A DNA stretch of 64,000 bases from Desulfobacca sp. (GCA_020725545.1 DYEV01000004.1:1-64000), one strand, 5' to 3'; shown: positions 33,363 through 42,994, counted from the stretch's first letter. Notes: generated by a model not told the origin, from the sequence alone. Made by a program: numbers and translations.

Positions 33363-34829
33363 ATGATGCGTATCCTAGGAATGCAAACCTCGCCCTGGAC
33401 GCTGGTGCTGCTGGCCGGCGATATCCTGGTGTCGCTGGCCGGGGCGGCAGTAGTCCTGGGGCTGTTGTCGGAGGCGGCCATGGTGCAGCCCTGGTGGCAG
33501 GCCCAGAACCTCTGCGCGGTATTGCAGCTGCTGGGCCTCCAGGTCCTGGTGCTCTATATTGCTGACCTCTACGACCAGTATCAGGATTATGCCTCGGCTC
33601 TGAACCTGAGCCGCCTGATTTTTGCCGCCTGGCTGGCCCTGGTGCTGGCCGTTCTGTATTTCCGTTATTTCTCCGGGCTCTATCTGGGCCGCCAGTTCCT
33701 GGAGTGGCAGGGGGTGGCCTTCGGGGTGGGCCTGGCCCTCTGGCGGGCCGGGTTCTCCGCCCTGGCCCTGCCCACCCGGCTGCGCCGGCGGCTCCTGATC
33801 ATCGGCGCCGGCCAGGCCGGGCAGTGTCTGGCCGCGGCCCTGCACAGCCGGCCCAACAGCGGCTTTGAATTGGTGGGCTGGGTGGATGACGATCCCCAGA
33901 AGGCCGGGGCGGTGATTGTGGACCGGCCGGTGTTGGGGACCTCCCAGGAACTGCCGGCCCTCATTAAGGCTCAGGCCATTGACCTGGTGGTGCTGGCCAT
34001 CACCCGGGACCGGTCGCCGGCCCTGCTCACCACCCTGTCTCGCCTGGCCTACAATTCGGTGCAGCTCATGGACATGCCGACGCTCTATGAGGCGGTGGCC
34101 GGCAAGATTCCGGTGGACCACATTTCCGAGGTCTGGTTGTTTCTCCATAGTGTGGGCACCCAGAAAAAGTACTACCGCAAATTCAAACGGCTGGTGGACC
34201 TGGGCTTGGCGGTGGCCCTGCTGCTGTTGACGCTGCCCCTCTTGCCGCTCATCGCCCTGGCCATCCGCCTGGACAGTCCGGGGCCGGTGTTGTTCCGACA
34301 GCAGCGGTTGGGGGAAAATAACCTGCCTTTTACCGTTTTCAAATTTCGCACTATGCAGCATCAACCCCAGGAAAACCATGGCAGCTGGGCCCTGGCCGAG
34401 GATCCCCGGGTCACCCGGGTCGGGGGGGTGCTCCGTAAATTGCGCTTGGATGAGCTGCCCCAGTTGTTTAATATTTTGCGGGGGGAGATGAGCCTCATCG
34501 GTCCCCGGGCCGAATGGGACCGGTTTGCCAACGAAGCCTTGGAGCCGGTGGTGCGCTACCGGCCGGGGCGGCGGGCCACCGACCGGCCGGGCACCCTGGT
34601 GCCCTGTGGTTTTGAGGACCGCGTCCCTTTTTATGGGTTTCGGACGGTAATGCGGCCAGGAATTACCGGCTGGGCCCAGGTCATGTTCCCCCTGGCCGGC
34701 TCTTCCCTGGCAGAACTAAAAGAAAAGTTGGAGTACGATCTCTATTACATCAAAAACATCAGCTTCTTTTTAGACATGGCCATTTTGCTGAAGACGATCC
34801 GCATTGTCCTCATCGGCCGGGGCAAGTAG
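33363..34829 (+). CDS. Long-form initiating sugar transferase, PEP-CTERM-locus type
   Basis: 488 residues. Four to five hydrophobic N-terminal helices (to about 150) are followed by a nucleotide-binding-like domain (RLLIIGAGQAGQCLAAAL, about 145-165) and the C-terminal bacterial sugar transferase domain (FRQQRLGENNLPF, then KLRLDELPQLFNILRGEMSL, IGPRAEWD). It primes repeat-unit synthesis by moving a phosphosugar to undecaprenyl phosphate. GITGWAQVMFPLAGSS is the usual late motif. The form matches the EpsB-like transferase of PEP-CTERM loci, unlike the short enzyme at 16976-17641. It opens the right locus, about 1.6 kb right of the sorted-protein gene's stop. Confidence 0.9.
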   Translation: MMRILGMQTSPWTLVLLAGDILVSLAGAAVVLGLLSEAAMVQPWWQAQNLCAVLQLLGLQVLVLYIADLYDQYQDYASALNLSRLIFAAWLALVLAVLYFRYFSGLYLGRQFLEWQGVAFGVGLALWRAGFSALALPTRLRRRLLIIGAGQAGQCLAAALHSRPNSGFELVGWVDDDPQKAGAVIVDRPVLGTSQELPALIKAQAIDLVVLAITRDRSPALLTTLSRLAYNSVQLMDMPTLYEAVAGKIPVDHISEVWLFLHSVGTQKKYYRKFKRLVDLGLAVALLLLTLPLLPLIALAIRLDSPGPVLFRQQRLGENNLPFTVFKFRTMQHQPQENHGSWALAEDPRVTRVGGVLRKLRLDELPQLFNILRGEMSLIGPRAEWDRFANEALEPVVRYRPGRRATDRPGTLVPCGFEDRVPFYGFRTVMRPGITGWAQVMFPLAGSSLAELKEKLEYDLYYIKNISFFLDMAILLKTIRIVLIGRGK

Positions 34830-34886
34830 GTGGGCGCGTCTTGCGGGGGAGCCGGGGGCGGTCTGCCTGAGCGGCCGGCAGGAGTT

Positions 34887-35633
34887 ATGAAAGTCAGCAT
34901 CATCACAGCAGTTTACAACGGTGCGGCAACCATTGCCGAGTGCGTCCAAAGCGTCCTGGCGCAGACCTATCCACAGGTGGAGTACATTATAGTTGATGGA
35001 AATTCTACCGATAAGACTTTAGAGGTGATTGCGCCATACCGGCAGCGGGTGCAGCGGCTGCTGAGCGAACCGGATACCGGCGTCTATAATGCCTTGAACA
35101 AAGGCATCCGTTTGGCAACGGGTGATATTATTGGCATCTTGCACGCCGATGATGTATATTCTCATCAACAGGTCATTGCCAAAATGGTGGATTGTTTCCG
35201 GACGCACAACATTGACGCCTGCTATGCGGACCTGCAATATGTCGCCAAGACTGATCCTGACCGGGTGATTCGGCAGTGGCGTGCCTCTCCCTATACCACA
35301 GGGAAATTTTATCAGGGCTGGATGCCACCCCACCCCACTTTGTTCGTGGCCCGCTGGGTGTATGAACGGTATGGGGGGTTTAACGAAACCCTGCGCATTG
35401 CTGCGGATTATGAATTTATGCTGCGGGTGATGGAAAAATATCAGATAAAAACCTGGTATCTGCCAGAAGTGACGGTGAAAATGCGGGTCGGGGGGCTCAG
35501 CAACCGCAGCCTCAGGAATCTGCTGCAAAAGACCCGGGAGGATTACCAGGCCTGGCGCCTCAATGGCCTGCCGCGGAAATGGTCCACGATTCCCTGGAAA
35601 AATCTCTCCAAGATTGGCCAATTCTTTGGTTAA
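34887..35633 (+). CDS. Glycosyltransferase family 2
   Basis: 248 residues from ATG 34887 after GGCAGGAG (the frame is open to 34830 but the GT-A fold begins here). Motifs: KVSIITAVYNGAATIAECVQ, VDGNSTDKT, SEPDTGVYNALNKGI and the metal-binding ILHADDVYSH (DxD-like). Typical of WcaA-like cytoplasmic glycosyltransferases acting early in EPS repeat synthesis. A 218-base gap with a sigma-54 promoter follows, so this gene and the sugar transferase form a separate transcription unit from the Wzz-autokinase-exosortase genes. Acceptor is not known. Confidence 0.88.
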   Translation: MKVSIITAVYNGAATIAECVQSVLAQTYPQVEYIIVDGNSTDKTLEVIAPYRQRVQRLLSEPDTGVYNALNKGIRLATGDIIGILHADDVYSHQQVIAKMVDCFRTHNIDACYADLQYVAKTDPDRVIRQWRASPYTTGKFYQGWMPPHPTLFVARWVYERYGGFNETLRIAADYEFMLRVMEKYQIKTWYLPEVTVKMRVGGLSNRSLRNLLQKTREDYQAWRLNGLPRKWSTIPWKNLSKIGQFFG

Positions 35634-35686
35634 GATTCGGCCCTATCAGAGAGTTCGGAGAAAAAATGGCCGGCGGGGCAAAGACT

Positions 35687-35725
35687 TGTTCAAAAATCTT
35701 ATCATTTTGTTCAGATAACTGAACA
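35687..35725. promoter_or_regulatory. Tandem activator sites (21-bp spacing), right EPS operon
   Basis: TGTTCAAAAATCTTATCA (35687-35704) and the perfect palindrome TGTTCAGATAACTGAACA (35708-35725), starts 21 bp apart. The second has 7-base arms around ATAA and is followed by GG. They lie 72-110 bp upstream of the -24 element. Confidence 0.65.
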
Positions 35726-35796
35726 GGGCCGCCGTGGCCAGGATTGAGAAAGTGGTAACTTGTTGTGAGTTCAGGATAAACGGTTACAGATAAATT

Positions 35797-35811
35797 TGGC
35801 CTGGTCCTTGC
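35797..35811 (+). promoter_or_regulatory. Sigma-54 promoter (-24/-12), right EPS operon
   Basis: TGGCCTGGTCCTTGC followed by A, preceded by T: TTGGC at -24 and TTGCA at -12 with exact spacing. Expected start near 35823, about 30 bases before the Wzz ATG. Confidence 0.75.
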
Positions 35812-35851
35812 AAACATTGCAACCGAAACTTCCTGTTTATTAGAGAAGCAG

Positions 35852-37621
35852 ATGGAATATCAAAATACGGCCGTTCAGGCCAGCACCCCCAATAATCTTC
35901 AGTATTTTCTCGAGTTGTGGCGGTTCCGCAAGTGGTATTTTCTCATCCCGGCCGTCCTGATCATGGCGGTGGCCTTTACCTTGGCCTACAAGTTGCCGGC
36001 CGTGTATCAGTCCAGTGCCACGATCCTGATCGAGGAGCAGCAGATTCCGCCGGATTTCGTGCGCTCTTTGATCACCGGCTATGCTGATCAGCATATCCAG
36101 GCCCTGACGCAGCAGATTTTGTCCCGGACGAAATTATGGGAGATTATCCAGGAATTTAACCTCTATGCTGACTTGCGCCAGAAATATACCCAAGAAGAGC
36201 TCATTGATCGGATGCGCAAAAGCATCAGATTGGAGACGGTCAGTGCCGAAATGGGCGGCGGCCGCGGCCGCGCCAAACAGGAGGGCATGGCCATCGCCTT
36301 TAAAATCTCCTATCAGGGGGAAGATCCCGGCACGCTCCAGAAGGTGGTGGGGAAATTGACGTCCCTTTATCTGGAGCAGAACCTCAAGCATCGGGAGGCC
36401 CAGGCGCAGACGACCACCAAATTTCTGGAGGCCGAACTGACCGGCTTGAAGGAGCGGCTGCTGGTCTTGGGACAGCAGATCGCCGCCTTTAAGGAGAAGC
36501 ACGAGGGGCTGCTGCCGGAAATGCAGCAGTACAATCAGGCCCAGGCTGAGAAAATTGAAAGCGACTTAAAGAGCCTGGACAACAGTATCAAGGCCTATGA
36601 AAATCAGAAGACTTACCTAGAGGCGATGTTGGAACTGGCCCGCGCCGGCGGCGTGGCCGAAGGGAGAGCTGGCGAGACCGGCATCAGCCCCCGGGCCCGT
36701 CTCCAGGCCCTGGAGATCCTGCTGGCGGATTTGCGGGCCAAATTCTCCGAGGATCATCCGGATATTCAGAAGGCCCTGCGGGAGAAGGCCCAGCTGGAGA
36801 AAAGAACCGGGCCATTAGGGGAGAGTGGCGGCCTGCGGACCCAGAGATTAACGGCCCTGGAGGCGGAGTTGGCCCAAAAGCTGGGGATGTATGCCCCCGA
36901 CCACCCCGAGGTGCGCAAGCTCCAGAAGGAGATCGCCGCCCTGAAAGGCGCGGGCGACAAAAAGCCTGACCTGACCGAGGGCCGGTGGGCGGTCAGTTCG
37001 GCCGAGGTCAATATTCTCTCCCAGATCCAGATAATCAATAATGACATCGCCACGGCCCGGGCCAACCGGCTGAATCTGGAGGCCAAATTAAAGGAATACC
37101 GCCGCCGTCTGGAAGCAGCCCCCAAAGTGGAACAGGACTATCTGGCCCTGCAGCGGGACTATCAGAATACCCATATCAAGCATCAGGATGTCATGAACAA
37201 GTTGATGGAGGCTCGCATTTCCGAAGGCATGGAAGAGCACCAGAAGGGCGGCAAATTTACCATCATTGATGCCGCCTACCTGCCAGATGTGCCCATCAAA
37301 CCTAACCGCAAACTCATTGTCATGCTGGGTTTGCTCTTCGGTCTGGGGGGCGGCCTGGCGGCCATGATCTGGGCCGAAAATACCGATCACTCCATTAAAC
37401 GGCCCGAGGACCTGGCCCACCTCACCGAGATGCCACCGTTGGGGATCATCCCGCGTATCGTGACACCCTTCGATACCGCGGCCAAAAAACGGCGCCGCCG
37501 TCTGCTGGCCGGTATCACCGCGGCCTCCCTGGTGGTGGGCGTGTGCATGTTTCATTTCTTTTACATGGACCTCTATCTGGTAGTCAATCGCCTCCTAAAA
37601 TTAATTGAAAAATATTCTTAA
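35852..37621 (+). CDS. Wzz/GumC-type polysaccharide chain-length protein, copy 2
   Basis: 589 residues, full-length paralogue of 19799-21541. It shares ATILIEEQQIPPDFVRSLIT after the first transmembrane helix (around 30-50), the long coiled coil and the C-terminal helix pair (LIVMLGLLFGLGGGLAAMIW, then LVVGVCMFHFFYMDLYL). It controls polymer length in the Wzx/Wzy route. The first helix is preceded by FRKWYFLIPAVL. It begins right after the sigma-54 promoter and its stop overlaps the autokinase start by one base. Having two Wzz/autokinase pairs implies two separately tuned polymers. Confidence 0.92.
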   Translation: MEYQNTAVQASTPNNLQYFLELWRFRKWYFLIPAVLIMAVAFTLAYKLPAVYQSSATILIEEQQIPPDFVRSLITGYADQHIQALTQQILSRTKLWEIIQEFNLYADLRQKYTQEELIDRMRKSIRLETVSAEMGGGRGRAKQEGMAIAFKISYQGEDPGTLQKVVGKLTSLYLEQNLKHREAQAQTTTKFLEAELTGLKERLLVLGQQIAAFKEKHEGLLPEMQQYNQAQAEKIESDLKSLDNSIKAYENQKTYLEAMLELARAGGVAEGRAGETGISPRARLQALEILLADLRAKFSEDHPDIQKALREKAQLEKRTGPLGESGGLRTQRLTALEAELAQKLGMYAPDHPEVRKLQKEIAALKGAGDKKPDLTEGRWAVSSAEVNILSQIQIINNDIATARANRLNLEAKLKEYRRRLEAAPKVEQDYLALQRDYQNTHIKHQDVMNKLMEARISEGMEEHQKGGKFTIIDAAYLPDVPIKPNRKLIVMLGLLFGLGGGLAAMIWAENTDHSIKRPEDLAHLTEMPPLGIIPRIVTPFDTAAKKRRRRLLAGITAASLVVGVCMFHFFYMDLYLVVNRLLKLIEKYS

Positions 37622-38541
37622 TGCCAAGGAAAATCGGTGACGGCGAGATTTTGTCAAGAAAGCTTGGGACCATGGGAATAGCGCTCGACTCCTGGAATTG
37701 GCTGAAAGGCTTGCCAGCCAAGCTGAAGGCAAGTCTAGCGGGTGGCAGCCAGCACGAGGCGGCCACGGGGCAGACGCTGCCCAAACCGCCGGCGCAGCGG
37801 ATTGCTTATACCGCTACCCGGGTCATGCCGGTTGATATCGCCGCTTTGACCTATAATCGGGTCCTGACCGGCGAAGTGACCCCGGCGATCGCGGAGAACT
37901 ATAAACTCCTTCGCACCCAAATCCTGCAGAAAACCAGAGCGGCAAAACGCAACGTCCTCATGTTTGTCAGCCCCTTGCCCGGCGACGGCAAGACCTTGAC
38001 GGCCATCAATCTGGCCATCAGTCTGAGCCAGGACGTGGCGCCCACCGTCCTGCTGGTTGATCTGGATCTGCGGGCGCCGTCGGTGCACCGCTATTTCGGT
38101 CTCCCCGGCGACCGGGGGCTGGTGGATTATCTGGAGAATGGCGTAGACCTGGCAGAATTATTGATACATCCCCAGGGATTTGATAAATTGGTAATACTAC
38201 CGGCCGGCCGGCCGACGCCCTGGGCCGCGGAATTCATCCGCTCCCCCCGCATGCAGGCCCTGGTGCAGGAATTAAAAGAACGCTATCCCGACCGCTATGT
38301 CCTGTTTGATCTGCCGCCCCTGTTGTCTTATGCCGATGCCCTGGCCTTTGCGCCGCTGAGCGACGGCATTATCATGGTCGTCAAAGCCCGGCAGACCTCC
38401 CGGGAGGATCTGATGCGTTGCCAGGAAATGCTGCGGGATTTTCCCATCCTGGGCTATGTCTTAAATGAAGTCGATTTTGTGAAGGAAGATCGCTACTATC
38501 GGCGCAACGGCCGACCTGGCCAGAAGCAGGGTTTCTATTAA
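37621..38541 (+). CDS. CpsD/CapB-type tyrosine autokinase, copy 2
   Basis: 306 residues. Walker A SPLPGDGKTLTAINLA, Walker A' VLLVDLDLRAPSVHRYFG, Walker B YVLFDLPPLL. The C-terminus holds fewer tyrosines than copy 1 (DRYYRRNGRPGQKQGFY). ATG 37621 overlaps the Wzz stop by one base and has no Shine-Dalgarno, which suggests translational coupling; a later ATG near 37672 would remove a non-conserved N-terminus. It pairs with the Wzz at 35852-37621. Same operon as exosortase 2, about 90 bases downstream. Confidence 0.9.
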   Translation: MPRKIGDGEILSRKLGTMGIALDSWNWLKGLPAKLKASLAGGSQHEAATGQTLPKPPAQRIAYTATRVMPVDIAALTYNRVLTGEVTPAIAENYKLLRTQILQKTRAAKRNVLMFVSPLPGDGKTLTAINLAISLSQDVAPTVLLVDLDLRAPSVHRYFGLPGDRGLVDYLENGVDLAELLIHPQGFDKLVILPAGRPTPWAAEFIRSPRMQALVQELKERYPDRYVLFDLPPLLSYADALAFAPLSDGIIMVVKARQTSREDLMRCQEMLRDFPILGYVLNEVDFVKEDRYYRRNGRPGQKQGFY

Positions 38542-38630
38542 GACCGGCCGCGCTGAGCCCTGGATCAGCGTGGCGTCCTCTGGCAGGATAACCGGCCGGG
38601 GTAACGCCGCCACAAGAGCAAACAAGGGAA

Positions 38631-40196
38631 ATGTCACAAGAAAAAGCGCTTAACAATCAGACCTTGTTCCCTCCGCAGAAAACCTCTTCGTATCTGCGCC
38701 TCGGGTTGGCATTGGCCCTAATCGCCGCCCTGCTCTGGTTCTATTGGCCAGTGCTCGTCAAATGGGCCGTGGTGGTCTATGAGGATGAGAATTACTCCTT
38801 CGGCCTCCTCATCCCGTTCGTCATTGCCTTCATCGTCTACCGCAAGTGGCCGGAGCTCCGCCAGCTCCCCTGGGAATCTTCCTGGCTGGGACTGCCCTGT
38901 CTGATTTTAGGGCTGGCGGTCTACGTTTATGGTACTATCGTTGACCTGAAATTCATCCAGATCCTCTCCTTCTGGATTATGGTCCTGGGGTTGTTATTCC
39001 TGCAGGGTGGCTGGCAGCTGGTCCAGCTCCTGAGTTTCCCCCTCTTTCTGCTCCTCATCAGCATTCCCCTGCCCAAACTGGTGATCAACTATTTCACCTT
39101 CCGGCTGCAGCTCCTCTCTTCCCAGATAACTGCCGAAGTGCTCCGGCTCCTGGGGTTCACCATCTTTTTGCAGGGGAACGTCATTGACCTGGGCGGTCGG
39201 CAGCTGCAGGTGGCCGAAGCCTGCAGCGGCCTGGGCTATATTGTTAATGCCCTGGTCCTGGGCATCGTTTTCTGTTACTTTTTTCAGCGGCAGGCCTGGC
39301 GGGTGGCGGTGCTGCTGCTTTCCTTAATACCCGCGGCGATTTTTGCCAATGTCCTGCGCCTGGTGAGCATCGCCTATTTCCCGTTCATGCAGGAAGGCTT
39401 CTGGCACATGAGCCTGGGCCTGAGCATCTTTATTGTGGGTTTCGATTATCTGCGCCTGATTAATTGGCTGCTGAATAAATTTGCCCCGCCGGCGCCCCCG
39501 GCCGCGGCCAGGCCAGCCCCCGCCGTCGCCGCGGCAAACCCCGGACCAGGAGGGCGCGCCTCCGTTTACGTCATCAATCTTCTTGGCCTAGCCTTCCTGC
39601 TGGCCGCCTACCCCATCTCCCTGGCCTATACCCAAACTCCCCCCGTTCCCCTGTTGCAGAGTTTTGACAACTTTCCCATGGAGATTGACGGGTGGGTAGG
39701 GAAGCGGACATTTCTGGAAGACGTAAATGTCTTGGATAGATTAGAGGCCGACGAATACATTCAGGCCGAGTTCACCAATGCCAAGGGCGAAAGGATAAAT
39801 CTGTGGATAACCTACCATGCCAATCAGGTGCGGGGCATGAACAAATATATGCATTCTCCCCAATATTGTATGCCAGGGGCAGGCTGGAAGATCATCCATA
39901 CCGAAGAAATTACCCTGGCGCCGGGGCGAGTAGCCCGTTATAGTATTTTTGAGAAAAATCAATTCCGTCTCGGGGTATTGTATTGGTATCTTTACGGCGG
40001 CAAATGGCTTAGCACCGATTACCAGTTATTACGCATGTATATTGGGCTGGACAGTATGTGGCGGGGTGAGAATTTTGGCGCCCTTATTCAGTTTAGCACC
40101 CCCATAACGAGCCATGATCAAGATGTTAAAAAGAAACTGGTGGCCTTTGCAGATCTGATAATTCCACTGTTGCCCGGCTTTATTCCTAACTTATGA
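38631..40196 (+). CDS. xrtD: Exosortase with fused EpsI domain (XrtD-like), copy 2
   Basis: 521 residues, same architecture as 10826-12337. Exosortase core about 20-290 with Cys198 in VAEACSGLGY, Arg243 in ANVLRL and His259 in GFWHMSLG; EpsI domain about 330-515 with MHSPQYCMPGAGW. Eight or so transmembrane helices; a Pro/Ala-rich linker at about 295-315. The N-terminal NYSFGLLIPFVIAFIVYRKW parallels YSYGLLIPLVSVYIIYLKW of copy 1, so the two are paralogues and not recent duplicates. It could process the same VPLP-CTERM proteins or a separate set made under other conditions. Its last base overlaps the FkbM gene start. Confidence 0.92.
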   Translation: MSQEKALNNQTLFPPQKTSSYLRLGLALALIAALLWFYWPVLVKWAVVVYEDENYSFGLLIPFVIAFIVYRKWPELRQLPWESSWLGLPCLILGLAVYVYGTIVDLKFIQILSFWIMVLGLLFLQGGWQLVQLLSFPLFLLLISIPLPKLVINYFTFRLQLLSSQITAEVLRLLGFTIFLQGNVIDLGGRQLQVAEACSGLGYIVNALVLGIVFCYFFQRQAWRVAVLLLSLIPAAIFANVLRLVSIAYFPFMQEGFWHMSLGLSIFIVGFDYLRLINWLLNKFAPPAPPAAARPAPAVAAANPGPGGRASVYVINLLGLAFLLAAYPISLAYTQTPPVPLLQSFDNFPMEIDGWVGKRTFLEDVNVLDRLEADEYIQAEFTNAKGERINLWITYHANQVRGMNKYMHSPQYCMPGAGWKIIHTEEITLAPGRVARYSIFEKNQFRLGVLYWYLYGGKWLSTDYQLLRMYIGLDSMWRGENFGALIQFSTPITSHDQDVKKKLVAFADLIIPLLPGFIPNL

Positions 40197-40918
40197 ATTT
40201 TTCAGGAATACCATTACAATCCTTCTTCGGGAAAATCCTCAGATTTCCCCTGCAGTTTTTGCCCGAGGGGTTGGTTGTCCCCATTATTCAGGGGAAACTG
40301 CGAGGGTATAGATGGCTGCCCGAGTCATCCAATCATGGCTGCTGGTTAGGAAGCTATGAATACGCCAAGATAAATCTCTTTGAAAAAATGGTGGCCCCGG
40401 GGAGCACGGTTTATGACATCGGCGCCCATGTCGGTTACTATACCCTCATGGCTTCGGTCCTGGTGGGGCCGACCGGTAAGGTTTACGCCTTCGAACCTTT
40501 GCCCAGAAATCTGCATTATTTAAGGAAACATCTGTCATTGAATAAGATCCAAAATGTTCAGGTGATAGCCGGGGCGGTTTCGGATACCGATGGCACGCTC
40601 AGGTTTCAGGAGGGCGGCGACAGCTCCACCGGCCGTCTCTCCGAAGCAGGGGATATTGTCGTGGCAACGTATCGCCTGGATAACTTCGTAAAAGAAAAGA
40701 ATCTCCCTCTCCCTGATTATCTCAAAATCGATGTTGAAGGCGCCGAATTAAAAGTATTACAGGGAAGCCGGAATATTCTTCGGCAGCGGCATCCGGTCAT
40801 TTTTTTGGCCACCCATGGGGAGGACATTCATAAGGAATGTTGTGCTTTCCTAACCTCATGCGGATACACTATCCGTCCCATTGCCGACTACGCTGACGAG
40901 GTGTTGGCGTTCGTTTAG
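40193..40918 (+). CDS. FkbM-family methyltransferase
   Basis: 241 residues, SAM-dependent O-methyltransferase of the FkbM type often seen in sugar clusters. Motif I is [15 protein letters not shown] (about 80-94); [19 protein letters not shown] and the acidic [18 protein letters not shown] (about 180-197) are diagnostic. It probably methylates a hydroxyl of a glycan repeat unit or lipid intermediate. Start overlaps the exosortase stop (ATGA). It is cytoplasmic by sequence and lies before the GDP-fucose genes. Confidence 0.9.
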   Translation: MNFSGIPLQSFFGKILRFPLQFLPEGLVVPIIQGKLRGYRWLPESSNHGCWLGSYEYAKINLFEKMVAPGSTVYDIGAHVGYYTLMASVLVGPTGKVYAFEPLPRNLHYLRKHLSLNKIQNVQVIAGAVSDTDGTLRFQEGGDSSTGRLSEAGDIVVATYRLDNFVKEKNLPLPDYLKIDVEGAELKVLQGSRNILRQRHPVIFLATHGEDIHKECCAFLTSCGYTIRPIADYADEVLAFV

Positions 40919-40955
40919 CAGCGGCACCTTTTTTGTTGGGAGACAGACAAAAACC

Positions 40956-42008
40956 ATGCAACGGGCCCTTATTACTGGCATCACCGGGCAGGACGGCAGT
41001 TATCTGGCCGAATTGTTGTTGGCCAAGGGGTACGAAGTGCACGGGCTCATCCGCCGGGCCAGCACCTTTAATACCGGCCGCATCGAACACCTTTATGTTG
41101 ATCCCCATGAGGCGGGGGTCAGACTCTTCTTGCATTACGGCGACCTGAGCGACGCCGGCCAGCTCACCAATCTGATCTATAATATTCAGCCGGAGGAGAT
41201 CTACCATCTGGCGGCCCAAAGCCACGTCAAGGTCAGCTTTGACATGCCCGAATATACCGGCGATATTACCGGTCTGGGCGTCACCCGGCTGCTGGAGGCC
41301 GTCCGCCGCAGCGGCATCACCACCCGCTTCTACCAAGCCTCCTCCAGCGAGCTTTTCGGCAGCGCGCCGCCGCCCCAGAACGAAGATACTCCCATGCTGC
41401 CCCGCAGCCCCTATGCCGCGGCCAAGCTTTACGGCTTCTGGATGGTGCGCAATTATCGGGAAGCCTACAACATGTTTGCTGTCAATGGCATCCTCTTTAA
41501 CCACGAGTCCCCCCGCCGGGGCGAAACCTTTGTCACCCGCAAGATCACCCGGGCAGTGGCCCGCATCAAGCTGGGGTTACAGGAGAAACTCTATCTGGGC
41601 AACCTGGAGGCCCGCCGGGACTGGGGCTATGCCCCGGAATACGTCGAGGCCATGTGGGTCATGCTCCAGCAGGAGCAGCCGCAGGATTTTGTCATTGCCA
41701 CCGGCGAGGCCCACAGCGTCCGAGAGTTCGTGGAGCAGGCCTTTGCCTACCTTGATCTGGATTGGCAGCGTCATGTGGAGATCGATCCCCGTTATTTTCG
41801 GCCTACGGAAGTGGAGATGCTCCGGGGGGATGCCAGCCGGGCCAAAAAAATCCTGGGCTGGGAGCCCAAGGTCAGCTTTGCCAAACTGGTCCGGCTCATG
41901 GTGGACGCCGATCTGGAGGCCCTGCTCCAGGCCCGCCAATGCCAGGACCTGATCCGGCAGATGGCCATCAGAAACGACGTATCTATAGGGCAAAAATTTA
42001 ATCAATAA
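40956..42008 (+). CDS. gmd: GDP-mannose 4,6-dehydratase
   Basis: 350 residues from ATG 40956; the open frame to 40881 would overlap FkbM. It starts [20 protein letters not shown] and has [19 protein letters not shown], active-site STT-type region [20 protein letters not shown] and catalytic [14 protein letters not shown]-mannose becomes GDP-4-keto-6-deoxymannose. It is followed 7 bases later by fcl, giving GDP-L-fucose together with manB and manC at 58627-61409. [17 protein letters not shown] is the typical Gmd C-terminal domain. Cytoplasmic. Confidence 0.95.
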   Translation: MQRALITGITGQDGSYLAELLLAKGYEVHGLIRRASTFNTGRIEHLYVDPHEAGVRLFLHYGDLSDAGQLTNLIYNIQPEEIYHLAAQSHVKVSFDMPEYTGDITGLGVTRLLEAVRRSGITTRFYQASSSELFGSAPPPQNEDTPMLPRSPYAAAKLYGFWMVRNYREAYNMFAVNGILFNHESPRRGETFVTRKITRAVARIKLGLQEKLYLGNLEARRDWGYAPEYVEAMWVMLQQEQPQDFVIATGEAHSVREFVEQAFAYLDLDWQRHVEIDPRYFRPTEVEMLRGDASRAKKILGWEPKVSFAKLVRLMVDADLEALLQARQCQDLIRQMAIRNDVSIGQKFNQ

Positions 42009-42015
42009 AGGTACT

Positions 42016-42948
42016 ATGGAAAAAGACGCCAAAATCTACGTGGCCGGACATCGGGGACTGGTGGGCAGTGCCCTGGTGCGGGCCCTCAGCGCCGCTGGCT
42101 ACACCAACCTGGTCACCCGCCCCCACCAGGAACTGGACCTGACCCAGCAGGCGGCGGTGGCAGCCTTTTTCCAACAAGAACGCCCCCACTACGTCTTTTT
42201 GGCCGCGGCGAGGGTCGGCGGCATCTGGGCCAACCAGACCTACCCCGCCGAGTTCATCTATCAGAACCTGATGATCCAGACCAACGTCATCCACCAGGCC
42301 TACGTCAGCGGCGTCAAGAAACTTCTGTTTCTGGGGAGTTCCTGCATCTATCCCAAACACTGCCCCCAGCCCATGAAAGAAGAATATCTCCTGGACGGCA
42401 AGCTGGAGCCCACCAACGAGCCCTATGCGGTAGCCAAGATCGCCGGGATCAAGATGTGCCAGGCCTATAACCGCCAGTACGGCACCTGCTTCATTGCGGC
42501 CATGCCCACCAATCTCTATGGCCTGGGCGATAACTTTGATCCCCTGCAGTCCCACGTCATCCCGGCCCTGATCCGCAAATTCCACGAGGCCAAGGTCAAC
42601 GCCGCCCCGGAGGTGACCCTCTGGGGGACCGGCACGCCCCGCCGGGAATTCCTTTACGTGGACGACTTGGCCGACGCCTGCCTCTTCCTGATGGAGCACT
42701 ATCACGACGGTGAGATCATCAACATCGGCACCGGCCAGGACCTGACCATCAGGGAACTGGCCGAGCTCATCGCCGGGGTGGTGGACTACCAGGGCCGGAT
42801 TACCTTCGACCCCTCCTACCCCGACGGCACCCCGCAGAAATTGCTGGATGTTGCGAAACTGCATGGACTCGGCTGGCAGGCCCGAACAACCCTGGAAGAT
42901 GGTTTGATAAGCACCATAAGATGGTTCAACGCTCTAAAGCCGCAGTAA
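42016..42948 (+). CDS. fcl: GDP-L-fucose synthase
   Basis: 310 residues, SDR with [14 protein letters not shown] at the N-terminus, [20 protein letters not shown] and catalytic [32 protein letters not shown] is characteristic of Fcl/WcaG. It epimerises and reduces GDP-4-keto-6-deoxymannose to GDP-L-fucose with NADPH. Coupled to gmd with a 7-base gap. Length and motifs are normal. Fucose or a derivative is therefore expected in the right-locus polymer. Confidence 0.95.
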   Translation: MEKDAKIYVAGHRGLVGSALVRALSAAGYTNLVTRPHQELDLTQQAAVAAFFQQERPHYVFLAAARVGGIWANQTYPAEFIYQNLMIQTNVIHQAYVSGVKKLLFLGSSCIYPKHCPQPMKEEYLLDGKLEPTNEPYAVAKIAGIKMCQAYNRQYGTCFIAAMPTNLYGLGDNFDPLQSHVIPALIRKFHEAKVNAAPEVTLWGTGTPRREFLYVDDLADACLFLMEHYHDGEIINIGTGQDLTIRELAELIAGVVDYQGRITFDPSYPDGTPQKLLDVAKLHGLGWQARTTLEDGLISTIRWFNALKPQ

Positions 42949-42994
42949 TTCTTGGAACCGTTTAGGCGTCGATCAGGCAACTGGAAGGAAGAGC

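Noticed and set aside
33375-34379. Long open frame (334 codons) on the minus strand
   Set aside because: It lies antisense to the sugar transferase; composition is Gln/His/Gly-rich as expected from a GC-rich gene read backwards, and no motif was seen.
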